In this document: positions 1 to 10,657 of the stretch, piece by piece
How the letters are laid out: each line of letters starts with the position of its first letter
Position numbering within the stretch: the stretch's first letter is position 1
Assembly: GCA_947494305.1 (NCBI GenBank)
Contig: CANLUL010000001.1
Span: 558,001-622,000, forward strand
Direction: 5' to 3'
DNA: 64,000 bases
Origin: an uncultured Sphingomonadaceae bacterium
GTDB taxonomy: Bacteria > Pseudomonadota > Alphaproteobacteria > Sphingomonadales > Sphingomonadaceae
The notes under the pieces: model-generated
Seen by the model: only the letters and a program-made list of their open reading frames with translations
Database searches by the model: none
What the model was told of the DNA's origin: nothing
Position numbers and translations under genes: made by a program

Positions 1-1
1 G

Positions 2-1048
2 TTGACCAGCGTGCACGCATTCGCTGTCGATCCGGAAAGAGGTAGCTTCATCCTAGCCTTACTCGCGATTTATATCGGCGGCGCGATGGCACTGTTCGCC
101 TTGCGCGTTGGTACTGTGAAGGAAGGCTCTCAATTTGAACCAATTAGTCGAGAGGGCTCACTGGTTGCAAACAACCTTTTGCTATCGGCTATATTGGGTA
201 TTGTCTTTATTGGGACGCTCTACCCGCTGGTTGTCGAAGGGTTTACCGGAGAAATGATCTCCGTTGGGGCGCCTTACTTCAATCTTGCTACCGGTCCGGT
301 GGCACTGATTTTGGTAGCCATAATGGCTGCAGGCCCTCTGCTGCGTTGGCGCAGGGACAAAGCCAAAGCCCTACTGAATCGAATTTCTATCCCAGTTTTC
401 CTGACGGCCGCAGCTTTGTTTGCATTGGTGTTGTTTACGACAACAATGTCGGTGTTGTCATTGCTAGGACTGTCTTTGGCGGCTGGCATCGCTGTCGCCA
501 GTTTTGCACCGCTGTGGAAACGCAACTTACGCCGAACTCCGATGCATACTTATGGCATGATCTTGGCTCACTTTGGGGTGGCCGTGGCATTGGTGGGAAT
601 GGCATCGGAAAGCAGCTTTACCGAAGAAAAGTTGGTAGCTGCAACGCCCGGCGATGAAGTAACGGTCAATGACTGGAAGGTTAAACTACACGCCATTGAA
701 CCTATGGCTGGACCTAACTGGACGGCGCTGGAAGCGCGTGTGACCGCTCAGTATGCAAATGGTACAAATTATGAAATTACGCCTCAGAACAGAATGTTCC
801 CGGCCGCCCAGACCCAAACCAGCGAGGCTGCATTGCTGACCCGCTGGAATGGACAGCTTTATGTCGTGCTGGGCGATAGCGATGAGCAAGGGCGCTGGCA
901 GTTACGTATTTGGTGGAAGCCCTTTGTCACAATGATATGGTTAGGCGGCGTGTTGATTGCCCTTGGTGGACTGCTGGCAATGGTCGGTCGTTTGCGGCGT
1001 GCCGTAAGGCAACGTAAACAGCGTGAATATGCCGAGGAGTGGATATGA
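2..1048 (+). CDS. ccmF: Cytochrome c-type biogenesis protein CcmF, C-terminal part (5' end outside window)
   Basis: Multi-TM protein of heme lyase CcmF/NrfE type, directly followed by ccmG, ccmH and ccmI; ATGA overlap with next gene. Confidence 0.88.
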   Translation: MTSVHAFAVDPERGSFILALLAIYIGGAMALFALRVGTVKEGSQFEPISREGSLVANNLLLSAILGIVFIGTLYPLVVEGFTGEMISVGAPYFNLATGPVALILVAIMAAGPLLRWRRDKAKALLNRISIPVFLTAAALFALVLFTTTMSVLSLLGLSLAAGIAVASFAPLWKRNLRRTPMHTYGMILAHFGVAVALVGMASESSFTEEKLVAATPGDEVTVNDWKVKLHAIEPMAGPNWTALEARVTAQYANGTNYEITPQNRMFPAAQTQTSEAALLTRWNGQLYVVLGDSDEQGRWQLRIWWKPFVTMIWLGGVLIALGGLLAMVGRLRRAVRQRKQREYAEEWI

Positions 1049-1572
1049 ACCGCTGGCTGCTCTGGGTTCCATTGGGATTGTTCGCTGTTTTTTTCGCAAT
1101 TGTCGCCGCTGGGTTGATGCGGCCCAAAGACAATATCGTTGAATCGAAAATGGTCGGCAAACCCATTCCAGAGTTTACATTACCGGCAGCAGTCGAGCAG
1201 CGACCGGCATTAAGCAGTACCAACTTAGCGACTGGTGAACCACAGATGCTCAATATTTTCGCTAGCTGGTGTGTGCCCTGTATAGCGGAAGCACCGCAAT
1301 TGCTGGAGCTGGAACGGGCAGGTGTGAAAATAAACGGCATAGCAAGCCGCGATACGCCGCAAGATATCGCCAATTTTCTCAACCGATGGGGCAATCCTTA
1401 TGCCCGTATCGGGACTGACGTGCGCAGTATTGTGCAACTGGAGTTGGGTTCTTCTGGCGTGCCAGAGACATTTATCGTCGATAGCAAAGGCGTGATTGTC
1501 CACCAACATGTTGGAGATATTCGTAAAGAAGATTTGCCTGAGCTTTTGAAGATATGGAAGGAAGCAGGATGA
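1045..1572 (+). CDS. ccmG: Thiol:disulfide interchange protein CcmG/DsbE
   Basis: N-terminal TM, thioredoxin-like fold with ASWCVPC motif, ccm operon context; ATG at 1045 overlaps ccmF stop. Confidence 0.92.
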   Translation: MNRWLLWVPLGLFAVFFAIVAAGLMRPKDNIVESKMVGKPIPEFTLPAAVEQRPALSSTNLATGEPQMLNIFASWCVPCIAEAPQLLELERAGVKINGIASRDTPQDIANFLNRWGNPYARIGTDVRSIVQLELGSSGVPETFIVDSKGVIVHQHVGDIRKEDLPELLKIWKEAG

Positions 1573-1979
1573 AACATCTGATGGTATTGTTTGCGCTTTT
1601 GACCGCTGCGCCGTTGGTTGCCCAAAGTGCTTTGCCAGCTTCACCCTATGCACACCAACAGTTGGCTGATCCCAACAAGGAAGCCGAAGCGCGAGCGTTG
1701 ATGGATGAACTCCGTTGTCTAAAATGTCAAAGTCAATCCATCGCCGATAGCAATGCGCCGATGGCTGGTGATATGCGTAGTCAGGTGCGTGAGCGTATCG
1801 CTGCAGGTGAAACACCGGAAGAAGTGCGGAGTTGGCTCATTGAACGCTACGGCGATTGGGTGTCTTACAACCCACAGGTAAACGCACTGACCTGGCCCCT
1901 TTGGGCGGCTCCACTGATACTGCTAATCCTAGCAGTCTGGTTGGCTCGTGGTCGGTTTCGTCGTCGGAAGGATAAATAA
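1569..1979 (+). CDS. ccmH: Cytochrome c maturation protein CcmH
   Basis: Signal peptide, LRCLKCQSQSIADSNA motif, C-terminal TM; start MKHLMVLF at 1569 overlaps ccmG stop. Confidence 0.92.
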   Translation: MKHLMVLFALLTAAPLVAQSALPASPYAHQQLADPNKEAEARALMDELRCLKCQSQSIADSNAPMAGDMRSQVRERIAAGETPEEVRSWLIERYGDWVSYNPQVNALTWPLWAAPLILLILAVWLARGRFRRRKDK

Positions 1980-2632
1980 TGGGTTGGATCATTCTTCTGG
2001 TTATGATGGCGGTGCTTCTAGGCGCGCTTTTGTGGTTGGGCAAACTTCCCCGCACGGCCTATGAGTTGACAGGTGCGGCTTTGTTGCTCGGTGTGGCAGG
2101 CTATGCATGGCAGGGGCAACCCGGTATGGCTGGCGTGTCTGTAGAACCATCGGAAAAACCGAATAGTTTTGATGAGGACAGCATCACATCGCGCAATGAA
2201 ATGGGCGAACGTTTTGGATCGGCGCGCGAATGGCTTGTTTTCTCGGATTCCCTAAACCGCGATGGAAAGCACGGTTCTGCTGCCAACTATCTGCGTAACG
2301 GTGTAAAGGAACATCCTAAAGATCCTGATCTTTGGGTTGGATTGGGCAATGCTCTAGTGGTTCATGCAGATGGTGTGATCACTCCCGCCGCACAATATGC
2401 ATTTCAGAAAGCAGCTGATATCTCCCCCGAGCATCCCGGGCCACCATTTTTCTTGGGTATGGCCTATGCTCAGTCCGGTAAATTTGATCAAGCAAGGGCG
2501 GTTTGGACGGAACTGCTCGAGCGGAGCGCCGAAGATGCCCCTTGGCTTGCTGATCTCGAGTCGCGTTTGGCGACACTGAATCGTATGCAACCATCGGTGC
2601 CCGTACCGGTAGATACACCTTCTTCAGAGTAA
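1979..2632 (+). CDS. ccmI: TPR-containing cytochrome c biogenesis protein CcmI-like
   Basis: Two N-terminal TMs then TPR-like region, last gene of ccm operon, TAATG overlap with ccmH. Confidence 0.75.
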   Translation: MGWIILLVMMAVLLGALLWLGKLPRTAYELTGAALLLGVAGYAWQGQPGMAGVSVEPSEKPNSFDEDSITSRNEMGERFGSAREWLVFSDSLNRDGKHGSAANYLRNGVKEHPKDPDLWVGLGNALVVHADGVITPAAQYAFQKAADISPEHPGPPFFLGMAYAQSGKFDQARAVWTELLERSAEDAPWLADLESRLATLNRMQPSVPVPVDTPSSE

Positions 2633-2778
2633 AAAGTTTTTATTTATCAGTATGTTGAATTTGACGACGTGGCGATTTGTTGCGCGCCCTAAATGTGCAT
2701 GCTAAGCGCGCGCGCTTGCTGAAACAAATGTCAGTAATTGCCTAGCAATCAACGGGGGAAAGCCGCAACGGCCAACCA

Positions 2779-4719
2779 ATGTCCGACGGGTCAGCATCTT
2801 CTAATAGCAAACGCAATTATGCGGTCCAACCCCATGGATCGCGTCAGGAAGGTAGTGCCATAGTCAAGCTGGCAGCCGGAGCTGTCGGAATAGTGTTTGG
2901 TGATATCGGTACTAGCCCACTTTACGCCTTTCGTGAGACATTTGTCGGGCATCATCCATTGGAATTGGACAAACTCCACGTACTTGGCGTTGTCAGCCTG
3001 ATTTTCTGGTCGATGACTTTGGTGGTCTCGATCCAATATGTGACCATATTGATGCGCGCAGACAATAAGGGACAGGGCGGAAGCCTGGCGCTGGTTGCGC
3101 AATTGATGGCAGCTTTGCGACGATCCAAATATGGTTGGCTTGCTATTTTATTGGGTGTGTTATCAACCTCTCTATTTTACGGCGATAGCATGATTACGCC
3201 AGCAATCTCGGTGCTTTCCGCTGTCGAGGGCCTGACAGTTGTAGAGGCGGGCTTGCAGCCATTAGTTATTCCAATTGCAGTAGGCTTGCTGGTATTCTTG
3301 TTCATGTTGCAATCCCGTGGAACAGCCAAAATCGGAGCTTTGTTTGCACCAGTGATGTTCGTCTATTTTGTCGTGATTTCAACATTGGGCCTGATTCAAA
3401 TCGCGCAAACGCCGGAAATACTATACGCGCTTAACCCATGGTACGCCGTCCAGTTTTTCATCACTGATGGTTTCAAAGCATTTTTGGCTCTGGGTTCTGT
3501 CGTTCTAGCGGTAACAGGGTCGGCAGCGCTTTTTGCGGATATGGGCCATTTTGGCCGCAAGCCTATGCGTATTGCTTGGTTTGGGTTTGTTATGCCTGCA
3601 CTGCTGTGTAATTATTTTGGCCAGGGTGCGATGATCATTGGTTTGGACGCGGAAGGAGCGAGGGCTGCGATCCAGAATCCCTTCTTCTTGATGGCCCCTG
3701 AAATGCTTCGCCTGCCGCTCGTGATATTGGCAACAATGGCGACATTTATTGCGAGCCAAGCTGTGATATCTGGTGCCTTCTCTGTTACGCATCAAGCGAT
3801 CCAACTCGGCTTCATTCCTCGTCTTACCATCAAACATACCAGCGCATCGGAAGCGGGTCAGATTTACATCCCGTTCGTCAACTGGACGATAATGATTGCA
3901 GTTATCATTCTTGTACTGACTTTCCAGAGCTCTTCAAATCTCGCCTCCGCTTACGGCATTGCGGTGACCGGCGCGATGCTGATCGATACCTGCTTGCTGG
4001 CCGTGCTGGTCTTTACCCTGTGGAAGTGGAAATGGTGGTATGCGGTTCCAATCCTGGCCATATTCTTCTTAGTTGATGGTGCTTATTTTGCGGCGAACTT
4101 ATCTAAAGTGCCAGACGGCGGATGGTTCCCTCTTATGGTCGGTGGTTTTGCCTTCTTGTTGCTCACGACTTGGGCGAAGGGGCGGAAAATTATGCGCGAG
4201 CATATGGCTGAGTCTGCCATGCCGATTGAGATATTTACAAAATCTGCTGCAAACAGCGCAACGCGCGTACCAGGAACGGCCATCTTTATGGCATCTGCGT
4301 CAATAGGTGTCCCGTCAGCGCTGTTGCACAACATCAAACATAACAAAGTTATTCACGAACGTGTGGTGATCTTGACCGTCAATATTGAGGATGTTCCCTA
4401 TGTGGAACCTGAGGACCGTGTGGAAGTGACGGACTTGGGAGATGGCTTTTATCGTCTAATCCTCCACTTTGGTTTCATGCAGGAAACCAGTGTTCCAGCC
4501 GCCCTCAAAAAAGTGAAAGAATGCGGCATGGAATTTGATATGATGAAGACAAGTTTCTTCCTGTCACGACAGACTTTGTTGCCATCAGAAAAACCTGAAA
4601 TGATGGTATGGCGAGAGAAAGTCTTTGCCTGGATGCTGCGCAATGCTGCTACCGCAATGGAGTTTTTCAAACTACCAAGTAACCGCGTTGTAGAGCTTGG
4701 GAGTCAGATGGAAATTTGA
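2779..4719 (+). CDS. kup: Low-affinity potassium transporter Kup
   Basis: [19 protein letters not shown] signature, about 12 TM segments, 646 aa. Confidence 0.95.
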   Translation: MSDGSASSNSKRNYAVQPHGSRQEGSAIVKLAAGAVGIVFGDIGTSPLYAFRETFVGHHPLELDKLHVLGVVSLIFWSMTLVVSIQYVTILMRADNKGQGGSLALVAQLMAALRRSKYGWLAILLGVLSTSLFYGDSMITPAISVLSAVEGLTVVEAGLQPLVIPIAVGLLVFLFMLQSRGTAKIGALFAPVMFVYFVVISTLGLIQIAQTPEILYALNPWYAVQFFITDGFKAFLALGSVVLAVTGSAALFADMGHFGRKPMRIAWFGFVMPALLCNYFGQGAMIIGLDAEGARAAIQNPFFLMAPEMLRLPLVILATMATFIASQAVISGAFSVTHQAIQLGFIPRLTIKHTSASEAGQIYIPFVNWTIMIAVIILVLTFQSSSNLASAYGIAVTGAMLIDTCLLAVLVFTLWKWKWWYAVPILAIFFLVDGAYFAANLSKVPDGGWFPLMVGGFAFLLLTTWAKGRKIMREHMAESAMPIEIFTKSAANSATRVPGTAIFMASASIGVPSALLHNIKHNKVIHERVVILTVNIEDVPYVEPEDRVEVTDLGDGFYRLILHFGFMQETSVPAALKKVKECGMEFDMMKTSFFLSRQTLLPSEKPEMMVWREKVFAWMLRNAATAMEFFKLPSNRVVELGSQMEI

Positions 4720-4762
4720 TTTTGGATTGGTGCCGTTTCCTGCCAATATGGATTGAGAAGTC

Positions 4763-6286
4763 TTGGGGGGAACGGAATTGTCGAACACGGAACAGCAGCC
4801 AGTTGCTTGGAAAAAGTGGTCCAAAAGATTTGGACTGATTTTCGCATTGCCCATGTTCATCGTCCTTGCGATTTTATTGTGGGCTGGGTTTCGTGTCGTC
4901 ACGCATAGTCACGTTGACGATGACATCCATCTTGAGGCTAAGACTGAATATCTGAAGTCAATCGCCGCAAGTCAGTCTGTACCCGTTGGCAATCAAACAG
5001 ATGACCGCCCGAATATCATTTTCATTCTCTATGACGATTTGGGCTACGGTGATCTGGGTTTTACGGGCAGTTCGGCTATCCAGACTCCAGCCATTGATAG
5101 CCTGGCTTCCAACGGAGTGGCCCTCACCAACTTCTACTCACCATCGCCTATCTGCTCTCCCTCCAGAGCTGGTTTTATGACCGGACGTCACGCACCGCGT
5201 GCGGGACTTCCAAATGTTGTTTTTCCAACTGGCAGCAGCAAGAGCCTGCTCAATCTATTGAATGATGAACCTATCCGCTTGCCGGCAGAAGAAATCACTG
5301 TTGCAGATATGCTCCAAGCCACAGGATATTCCACAGGCATGATCGGTAAATGGCACATGGGAGATGCGGAACCGTCCCTGCCGCAAAATTTTGGTTTTGA
5401 TCAGTATTTCGGTGCACTTTACAGCAACGACATGGAACCGTTTGCACTGCGCCGGAACAAAGAGATTGCGGTCAAAGCACCGGTCGATCAAACCAAACTT
5501 GACGAAATCTATACGCGCGAAGCTGTTGACTTTATAAAAGAGCAAACCGGTCAAAAAAAGCCATTCTTTCTCTATTTTGCGCATAATTTTCCGCATATAC
5601 CGCTTTATGTTTCCAGCGAGCGAGCTGGTCGATCGGATGCTGGTCTTTACGGTGATGTGGTCGAAGCGCTGGATGCCGGCGTTGCCAAAATTGTGGCAGC
5701 TCTTGCGGAGCAGGACATGCTCGATAACACAATCATCATTCTGAGCAGCGACAACGGTCCATGGTATGAGGGAAGTCCCGGTTTCTCGCGCGGACGCAAA
5801 GGTCAGACCTGGGATGGCGGCATGCACGTTCCATTCCTGATCCACTGGCCCGCCGGTTTGGAAGGTGGGCGAGAGGTTGACGGGATAAGCATGGGAATGG
5901 ATCTTTTGCCCACTATAGCCGATTTGCTTGATATCCCGCTTCCAACCGATCGGTTCATCGACGGCAAAAGTATCCGCGCAATGATCGAGAGCGGCACTGA
6001 AACACCACATGAAGAACTATATTATTTTGCGAACGAGAAGTTGATGGCAGTGCGTGACAGCAAGTTCAAATATCTGGCCGAGCGGACGCATCTCTACCAA
6101 CCCAATGACGGTGGAATTGGATTACCGGTGAAGCATGGCCCCTGGTTAATCGATATGTCCCGTGACCCTGATGAGTCCTATAATGTCGCTGGACGCTATC
6201 CGGATCAAACAAAAATGATGCGGGAGAAGCTCGCTGCAAAACGTAGTGAAATGGAATCAAACAAACGTGGTTGGATTGAAAAATAA
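4763..6286 (+). CDS. Membrane-anchored sulfatase (Cys-type, formylglycine-dependent)
   Basis: NIIFILYDDLGYGDLG metal site and SPICSPSRAGFMTGR sulfatase signature (C-x-P-S-R); N-terminal TM; TTG start at 4763 or 4778. Confidence 0.88.
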   Translation: MGGTELSNTEQQPVAWKKWSKRFGLIFALPMFIVLAILLWAGFRVVTHSHVDDDIHLEAKTEYLKSIAASQSVPVGNQTDDRPNIIFILYDDLGYGDLGFTGSSAIQTPAIDSLASNGVALTNFYSPSPICSPSRAGFMTGRHAPRAGLPNVVFPTGSSKSLLNLLNDEPIRLPAEEITVADMLQATGYSTGMIGKWHMGDAEPSLPQNFGFDQYFGALYSNDMEPFALRRNKEIAVKAPVDQTKLDEIYTREAVDFIKEQTGQKKPFFLYFAHNFPHIPLYVSSERAGRSDAGLYGDVVEALDAGVAKIVAALAEQDMLDNTIIILSSDNGPWYEGSPGFSRGRKGQTWDGGMHVPFLIHWPAGLEGGREVDGISMGMDLLPTIADLLDIPLPTDRFIDGKSIRAMIESGTETPHEELYYFANEKLMAVRDSKFKYLAERTHLYQPNDGGIGLPVKHGPWLIDMSRDPDESYNVAGRYPDQTKMMREKLAAKRSEMESNKRGWIEK

Positions 6287-6361
6287 GCGCAATATTTGGT
6301 GGCTTCGTTCTTCACACTCTACTACATAGCGGACATCTGATTCTAAGCACAGGAATTGCCC

Positions 6362-6814
6362 ATGCGTATCGCTATCGCTTCAGACCATGCCGCCATCGAG
6401 ATGAAGGCTGCTTTGGTCGAATGGATGAACGAAATGGGCCATGAAGTCAGCGATCTGGGGCCGATGACAACGGAAAGTGTCGACTATCCCGACTATGGTT
6501 ACAAATTGGCGGAGGCTGTCGCAACCGGCCAGGCGGAACGCGGGGTCGCTCTTTGTGGGTCGGGTATCGGTATTTCGATAGCTGTAAATCGAAACCCCGG
6601 CTGCCGCTGTGCTCTGGTCTCCGAAAGCTTGTCCGCAAAACTTTCGCGCGAGCATAATGATGCTAATGTGATTGCTATGGGCGCGCGTTTGATCGGTATT
6701 GAAACCGCAAAGGATTGCCTCGGTCAATTCCTCAACACCAAATTTGGCGGAGATCGCCACCAGCGCCGGGTAAACAAATTGTCCGAGCCGCAACTGCAAG
6801 GAGTAAATGCATGA
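6362..6814 (+). CDS. rpiB: Ribose 5-phosphate isomerase B
   Basis: [15 protein letters not shown] and [17 protein letters not shown] motifs of LacAB/RpiB family; upstream of glyA. Confidence 0.92.
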   Translation: MRIAIASDHAAIEMKAALVEWMNEMGHEVSDLGPMTTESVDYPDYGYKLAEAVATGQAERGVALCGSGIGISIAVNRNPGCRCALVSESLSAKLSREHNDANVIAMGARLIGIETAKDCLGQFLNTKFGGDRHQRRVNKLSEPQLQGVNA

Positions 6815-8118
6815 GCAACGTTGCCGATATTCAAGATATCCGTCCAACCGGATTTTTTGATTTCTCCGTCAGTGAGAGTGATCCGGATGTAGCGAGCGCC
6901 ATCAATGGCGAAATGGCGCGGCAACAAAGTCAGATCGAGTTGATTGCATCTGAAAACATTGTTTCCAAAGCCGTACTTGAAGCGCAAGGTTCGGTCTTCA
7001 CAAACAAATATGCGGAAGGCTATCCGGGCCGTCGCTACTATCAAGGCTGCACCCATTCCGATAGCGTGGAACAACTCGCCATTGATCGTGCAAAGCAATT
7101 GTTCAACTGCGGCTTTGTTAATGTCCAACCGCATAGCGGTGCCCAGGCCAATGGAGCCGTAATGCTCGCACTGACCAAACCAGGTGATACCATTTTAGGC
7201 ATGTCGCTCGATGCTGGGGGTCATCTGACCCACGGTGCAAAACCAGCTCAATCCGGTAAATGGTTTAATGCCATTCAATATGGTGTGAACGAAGACGACC
7301 ATTTGATCAATTTTGATGAAGTGGCTGCTCTGGCGAGAGAGCATCAACCGAAACTGATTATTGCTGGCGGTTCAGCTTATCCGCGCGAAATTGATTTTGC
7401 GAAATTCCGTACCATTGCCGATGAAGTCGGAGCGATTTTCATGGTTGATATGGCGCATTTTGCAGGACTGGTTGCCGCCGGTTATCACGCGAATCCGCTG
7501 GATTTTGCTGATGTTGTAACAACTACAACCCATAAAACATTGCGCGGTCCTCGCGGCGGTATGGTGCTGACCAATGATGAAGCCATCGCGAAGAAAATTA
7601 ACTCTGCTGTTTTCCCGGGACTACAGGGTGGTCCTTTGATGCATGTGATAGCAGCAAAGGCGGTCGCATTTGGAGAAGCGCTTAAACCAGAGTTTAGAAG
7701 TTACTCTTCTGCGGTTATCGAAAACGCTAAGATTTTGGCGTCGACACTGAAAGAGCGCGGAGCAAATCTGGTAGCCGGTGGGACAGATACACATCTGGCA
7801 TTGATTGATCTGTCGCCACTTGGGATTACCGGACGCGATGCCGATGAAGCATTGGAGCGTGCGGGTATTACCTGTAACAAAAATGCGATTCCCAACGATC
7901 CACAACCACCCATGAAAACCAGCGGCATACGGGTCGGTTCACCTGCTGGCACAACGCGCGGCTTTGGCACGGCTGAATTCAAGATGATTGGTGATATGGT
8001 TGCTGATGTGCTGGATGGTTTGCGCGAAAAAGGCGAGGAGGGTGATCCTTCCATAGAAGCTGATGTTCGTCAGCGCGTACAGGACCTGTGTGATCGTTTT
8101 CCGATCTACCCGGAATAA
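6811..8118 (+). CDS. glyA: Serine hydroxymethyltransferase
   Basis: Strong GlyA motifs ([24 protein letters not shown]); start at 6811 (MSNVADIQ) overlaps rpiB stop. Confidence 0.97.
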   Translation: MSNVADIQDIRPTGFFDFSVSESDPDVASAINGEMARQQSQIELIASENIVSKAVLEAQGSVFTNKYAEGYPGRRYYQGCTHSDSVEQLAIDRAKQLFNCGFVNVQPHSGAQANGAVMLALTKPGDTILGMSLDAGGHLTHGAKPAQSGKWFNAIQYGVNEDDHLINFDEVAALAREHQPKLIIAGGSAYPREIDFAKFRTIADEVGAIFMVDMAHFAGLVAAGYHANPLDFADVVTTTTHKTLRGPRGGMVLTNDEAIAKKINSAVFPGLQGGPLMHVIAAKAVAFGEALKPEFRSYSSAVIENAKILASTLKERGANLVAGGTDTHLALIDLSPLGITGRDADEALERAGITCNKNAIPNDPQPPMKTSGIRVGSPAGTTRGFGTAEFKMIGDMVADVLDGLREKGEEGDPSIEADVRQRVQDLCDRFPIYPE

Positions 8119-8130
8119 ACGGAACTACTG

Positions 8131-8607
8131 ATGCGTTGCCCCTTTTGCGCCCATGAAGACAGCCAGGTAAAGGACAGCCGTCCTACCGAAGATGGGGCGA
8201 CTATCCGTCGCAGGCGGCAGTGTGAAGGCTGTGGTGCTCGGTTTACGACCTTTGAACGCGTACAATTGCGTGAAATTACGGTTGTGAAAAGCGAAAACCG
8301 CAAAGAGCCATTTGATCGCTCGAAGATTGATCTTTCTGTCTCATTGGCCTGCCGTAAACGCGGTATTTCCGTGGAGCAGATGGATCAGTTGATCTCGGGT
8401 ATTCAGCGCCAGTTGGAAACCAGCGGTGAAACCGAAATTCCATCCAAACGCATCGGTGAAATGGTGATGGAGGGGCTACAGGGGCTTGATAGCGTCGCCT
8501 ATATTCGCTTCGCATCGGTCTATAAAGATTTTGCCGAAGCCAAAGACTTCGAGGAATTTGCCGGTGCTGTCCAGGATGCAGCGGTTGAGGACGGCAAGCT
8601 TTTGTGA
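8131..8607 (+). CDS. nrdR: Transcriptional repressor NrdR
   Basis: [42 protein letters not shown] zinc finger plus ATP-cone. Confidence 0.97.
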   Translation: MRCPFCAHEDSQVKDSRPTEDGATIRRRRQCEGCGARFTTFERVQLREITVVKSENRKEPFDRSKIDLSVSLACRKRGISVEQMDQLISGIQRQLETSGETEIPSKRIGEMVMEGLQGLDSVAYIRFASVYKDFAEAKDFEEFAGAVQDAAVEDGKLL

Positions 8608-9332
8608 GCATTGATCATCCTGCCATTGTTCTGGTCAAACCCCAGCTCGGCGAAAATATTGGAAAATGCGCACGAGCCATGCTCAATTTCGGGCTGACCG
8701 AGATGCGTATCGTCAATCCACGAGACGGCTGGCCCAATCCCGATGCAGGTCCATCAGCAGCGGGTGCTGATATTGTTCTGGAACAGGCACAAATATTTGA
8801 AACGACGGCAGAGGCCGTTGCCGATTGTCATCATATCTATGCGACGACGGTCCGCAAACGGGGGATGACCAAAGAGGTTCTAACACCGCAATCCGCCGCT
8901 GTGGAAATGTCCGCAAATGCAGGGAAGACAGCGATATTGTTTGGCCCGGAACGTTCGGGACTCGAAATCGCTGATGTGGAATTGGCGCGGAAAATTATCA
9001 CCGCGCCTATCAATCCCGATTTCGGCTCGCTAAATCTCGCCCAAGCCGTAATTTTACTGGCTTACGAAGTTTCCAAGACCCGGGATGATCTTGTCCAACC
9101 CACATTTGTAGAAAACGCACTGATACCGGGGCCTCAGCAGGATCTCGATCTGTTGTTTGAGCATCTGGATTCGGCATTGGAAAAGGCGCGTTATTATTAT
9201 CCACCAGAGCGTGCGCCGGCGACAAAAGTAACCTTACGCAACTTGCTGACCAAACCGGGTTGGACCAAGGAAGAGATACAGACTTTCCGGGGAGTTATCA
9301 GTGCCTTGGAAAAACCAAAGAAAGACGGTTAA
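8604..9332 (+). CDS. trmJ: SpoU-family tRNA/rRNA methyltransferase (TrmJ-like)
   Basis: [24 protein letters not shown] and [11 protein letters not shown] motifs; GTG start overlapping nrdR stop. Confidence 0.85.
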   Translation: MSIDHPAIVLVKPQLGENIGKCARAMLNFGLTEMRIVNPRDGWPNPDAGPSAAGADIVLEQAQIFETTAEAVADCHHIYATTVRKRGMTKEVLTPQSAAVEMSANAGKTAILFGPERSGLEIADVELARKIITAPINPDFGSLNLAQAVILLAYEVSKTRDDLVQPTFVENALIPGPQQDLDLLFEHLDSALEKARYYYPPERAPATKVTLRNLLTKPGWTKEEIQTFRGVISALEKPKKDG

Positions 9333-9338
9333 ACGTCT

Positions 9339-9650
9339 CTATTTGCGCCTTATTGTATCCCATTGCTGAAACTCGTAACTGATAGAAGTTTCGACCAGCA
9401 TTTCCCACATCGCAGCCATCGTTGGAACGGGAACCCTGGCTTCAACTGCCAATTGCTTCACATTCTCGATAACGTCGGCTTTGCGTCCTTCATCGCGCAC
9501 AGCGTCGCGATCCTGTTTGATCCGAGCGGCGGCATCCATGCAATCGAACCGCTCGGCAATCAAAGCTATTAACTCGGCATCAATCCGGTCCACTTGCTTA
9601 CGAACATCGGCCATATTTTCCATCGATTGAATTGCGCTGCGTTTGGTCAT
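9339..9650 (-). CDS. Chorismate mutase (AroQ type)
   Basis: 103 aa helical protein, VDRIDAELIALIAERF...AARIKQDR pattern. Confidence 0.85.
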   Translation of the reverse strand: MTKRSAIQSMENMADVRKQVDRIDAELIALIAERFDCMDAAARIKQDRDAVRDEGRKADVIENVKQLAVEARVPVPTMAAMWEMLVETSISYEFQQWDTIRRK

Positions 9651-9869
9651 GGCAGGGCCTTTAAGGACTACAAGGAAACAAGTCGAGTGGGCATCGACGT
9701 GTAGCGTTCATTTTCCGATCTCAAATGGTTGACAATGGCGCGATTGGGCGTCATAGGCGCGCTCTTGCAATTGGCTCCGCACCCCGGTGAAGCGGTAGCC
9801 GCGTTAGAATTTGGTTCTGACGGTGCGTTCCGGGAACGAAGTTGAAACAGCAAATTAGGAGTCATTCTT

Positions 9870-10484
9870 ATGACCAAACGTACTGCGTCCAAGTATAAAC
9901 TCGATCGCCGCATGGGCGAAAATATTTGGGGTCGCCCCAAATCACCCGTCAATCGTCGTGACTATGGCCCAGGCCAACACGGTCAACGTCGTAAGGGTAA
10001 GCTATCCGACTATGGTATTCAGCTGCGAGCTAAGCAGAAGCTGAAAGGCTATTATGGCGATGTGACGGAAAAGCAATTCCGCCGCGCCTATAAAGAAGCC
10101 GCTGCTATGAAAGGCGATACCAGCCAAAACCTGATCGGCTTGCTAGAGCAACGTCTCGATATGGTTGTGTATCGTGCGAAATTCACACCTACTATCTTTG
10201 CTGCTCGTCAGCTCGTCAGCCACGGACATATCCGCGTGAACGGCGTAAAGTGCAACATTGCTTCTCGCAAAGTTGTTCCTGGCGACGAAATTTCACTCAG
10301 CGACAAAGCAAAAGAAATGCTGCTTGTGATTGAAGCACAAAGCCTTCCTGAGCGTGAAATTCCAGAATATGTAACGCCCGATGGTACGGACAAGGTAACC
10401 TATGTCCGTATCCCGACACTGGACGAAGTTCCTTATCCTGTCACAATGGAACCCAATCTGGTGGTCGAATTTTATTCGCGCTAA
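9870..10484 (+). CDS. rpsD: 30S ribosomal protein S4
   Basis: [43 protein letters not shown]4 domain HIRVNG. Confidence 0.98.
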   Translation: MTKRTASKYKLDRRMGENIWGRPKSPVNRRDYGPGQHGQRRKGKLSDYGIQLRAKQKLKGYYGDVTEKQFRRAYKEAAAMKGDTSQNLIGLLEQRLDMVVYRAKFTPTIFAARQLVSHGHIRVNGVKCNIASRKVVPGDEISLSDKAKEMLLVIEAQSLPEREIPEYVTPDGTDKVTYVRIPTLDEVPYPVTMEPNLVVEFYSR

Positions 10485-10508
10485 TTTGGTTCGCTACACT
10501 TTAAAAAC

Positions 10509-10534
10509 GGCGGCTCGATTGAGCCGCCCTTTTT
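10509..10534 (+). terminator. Rho-independent terminator after rpsD
   Basis: Perfect 8-bp stem GGCGGCTC-gatt-GAGCCGCC followed by CTTTTT, 25 nt after rpsD stop. Confidence 0.9.
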
Positions 10535-10657
10535 AGTGCCTCAAACAATATGGATAGTTTGATTGGTATCTAACCTGGCGCCGATTGATGCCTTGATAGT
10601 TTGGCATCCCTCTGTCAAATGGGTACAAATGAAACCAAGTTGGTATAGGATCGCTTT

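Noticed and set aside
1225-1815. 196-aa antisense ORF across ccmG/ccmH
   Set aside because: Overlaps two well supported ccm genes; composition looks like a shadow ORF
5255-6010. 251-aa antisense ORF inside the sulfatase gene
   Set aside because: Fully inside a strong sulfatase CDS; no motif, no context
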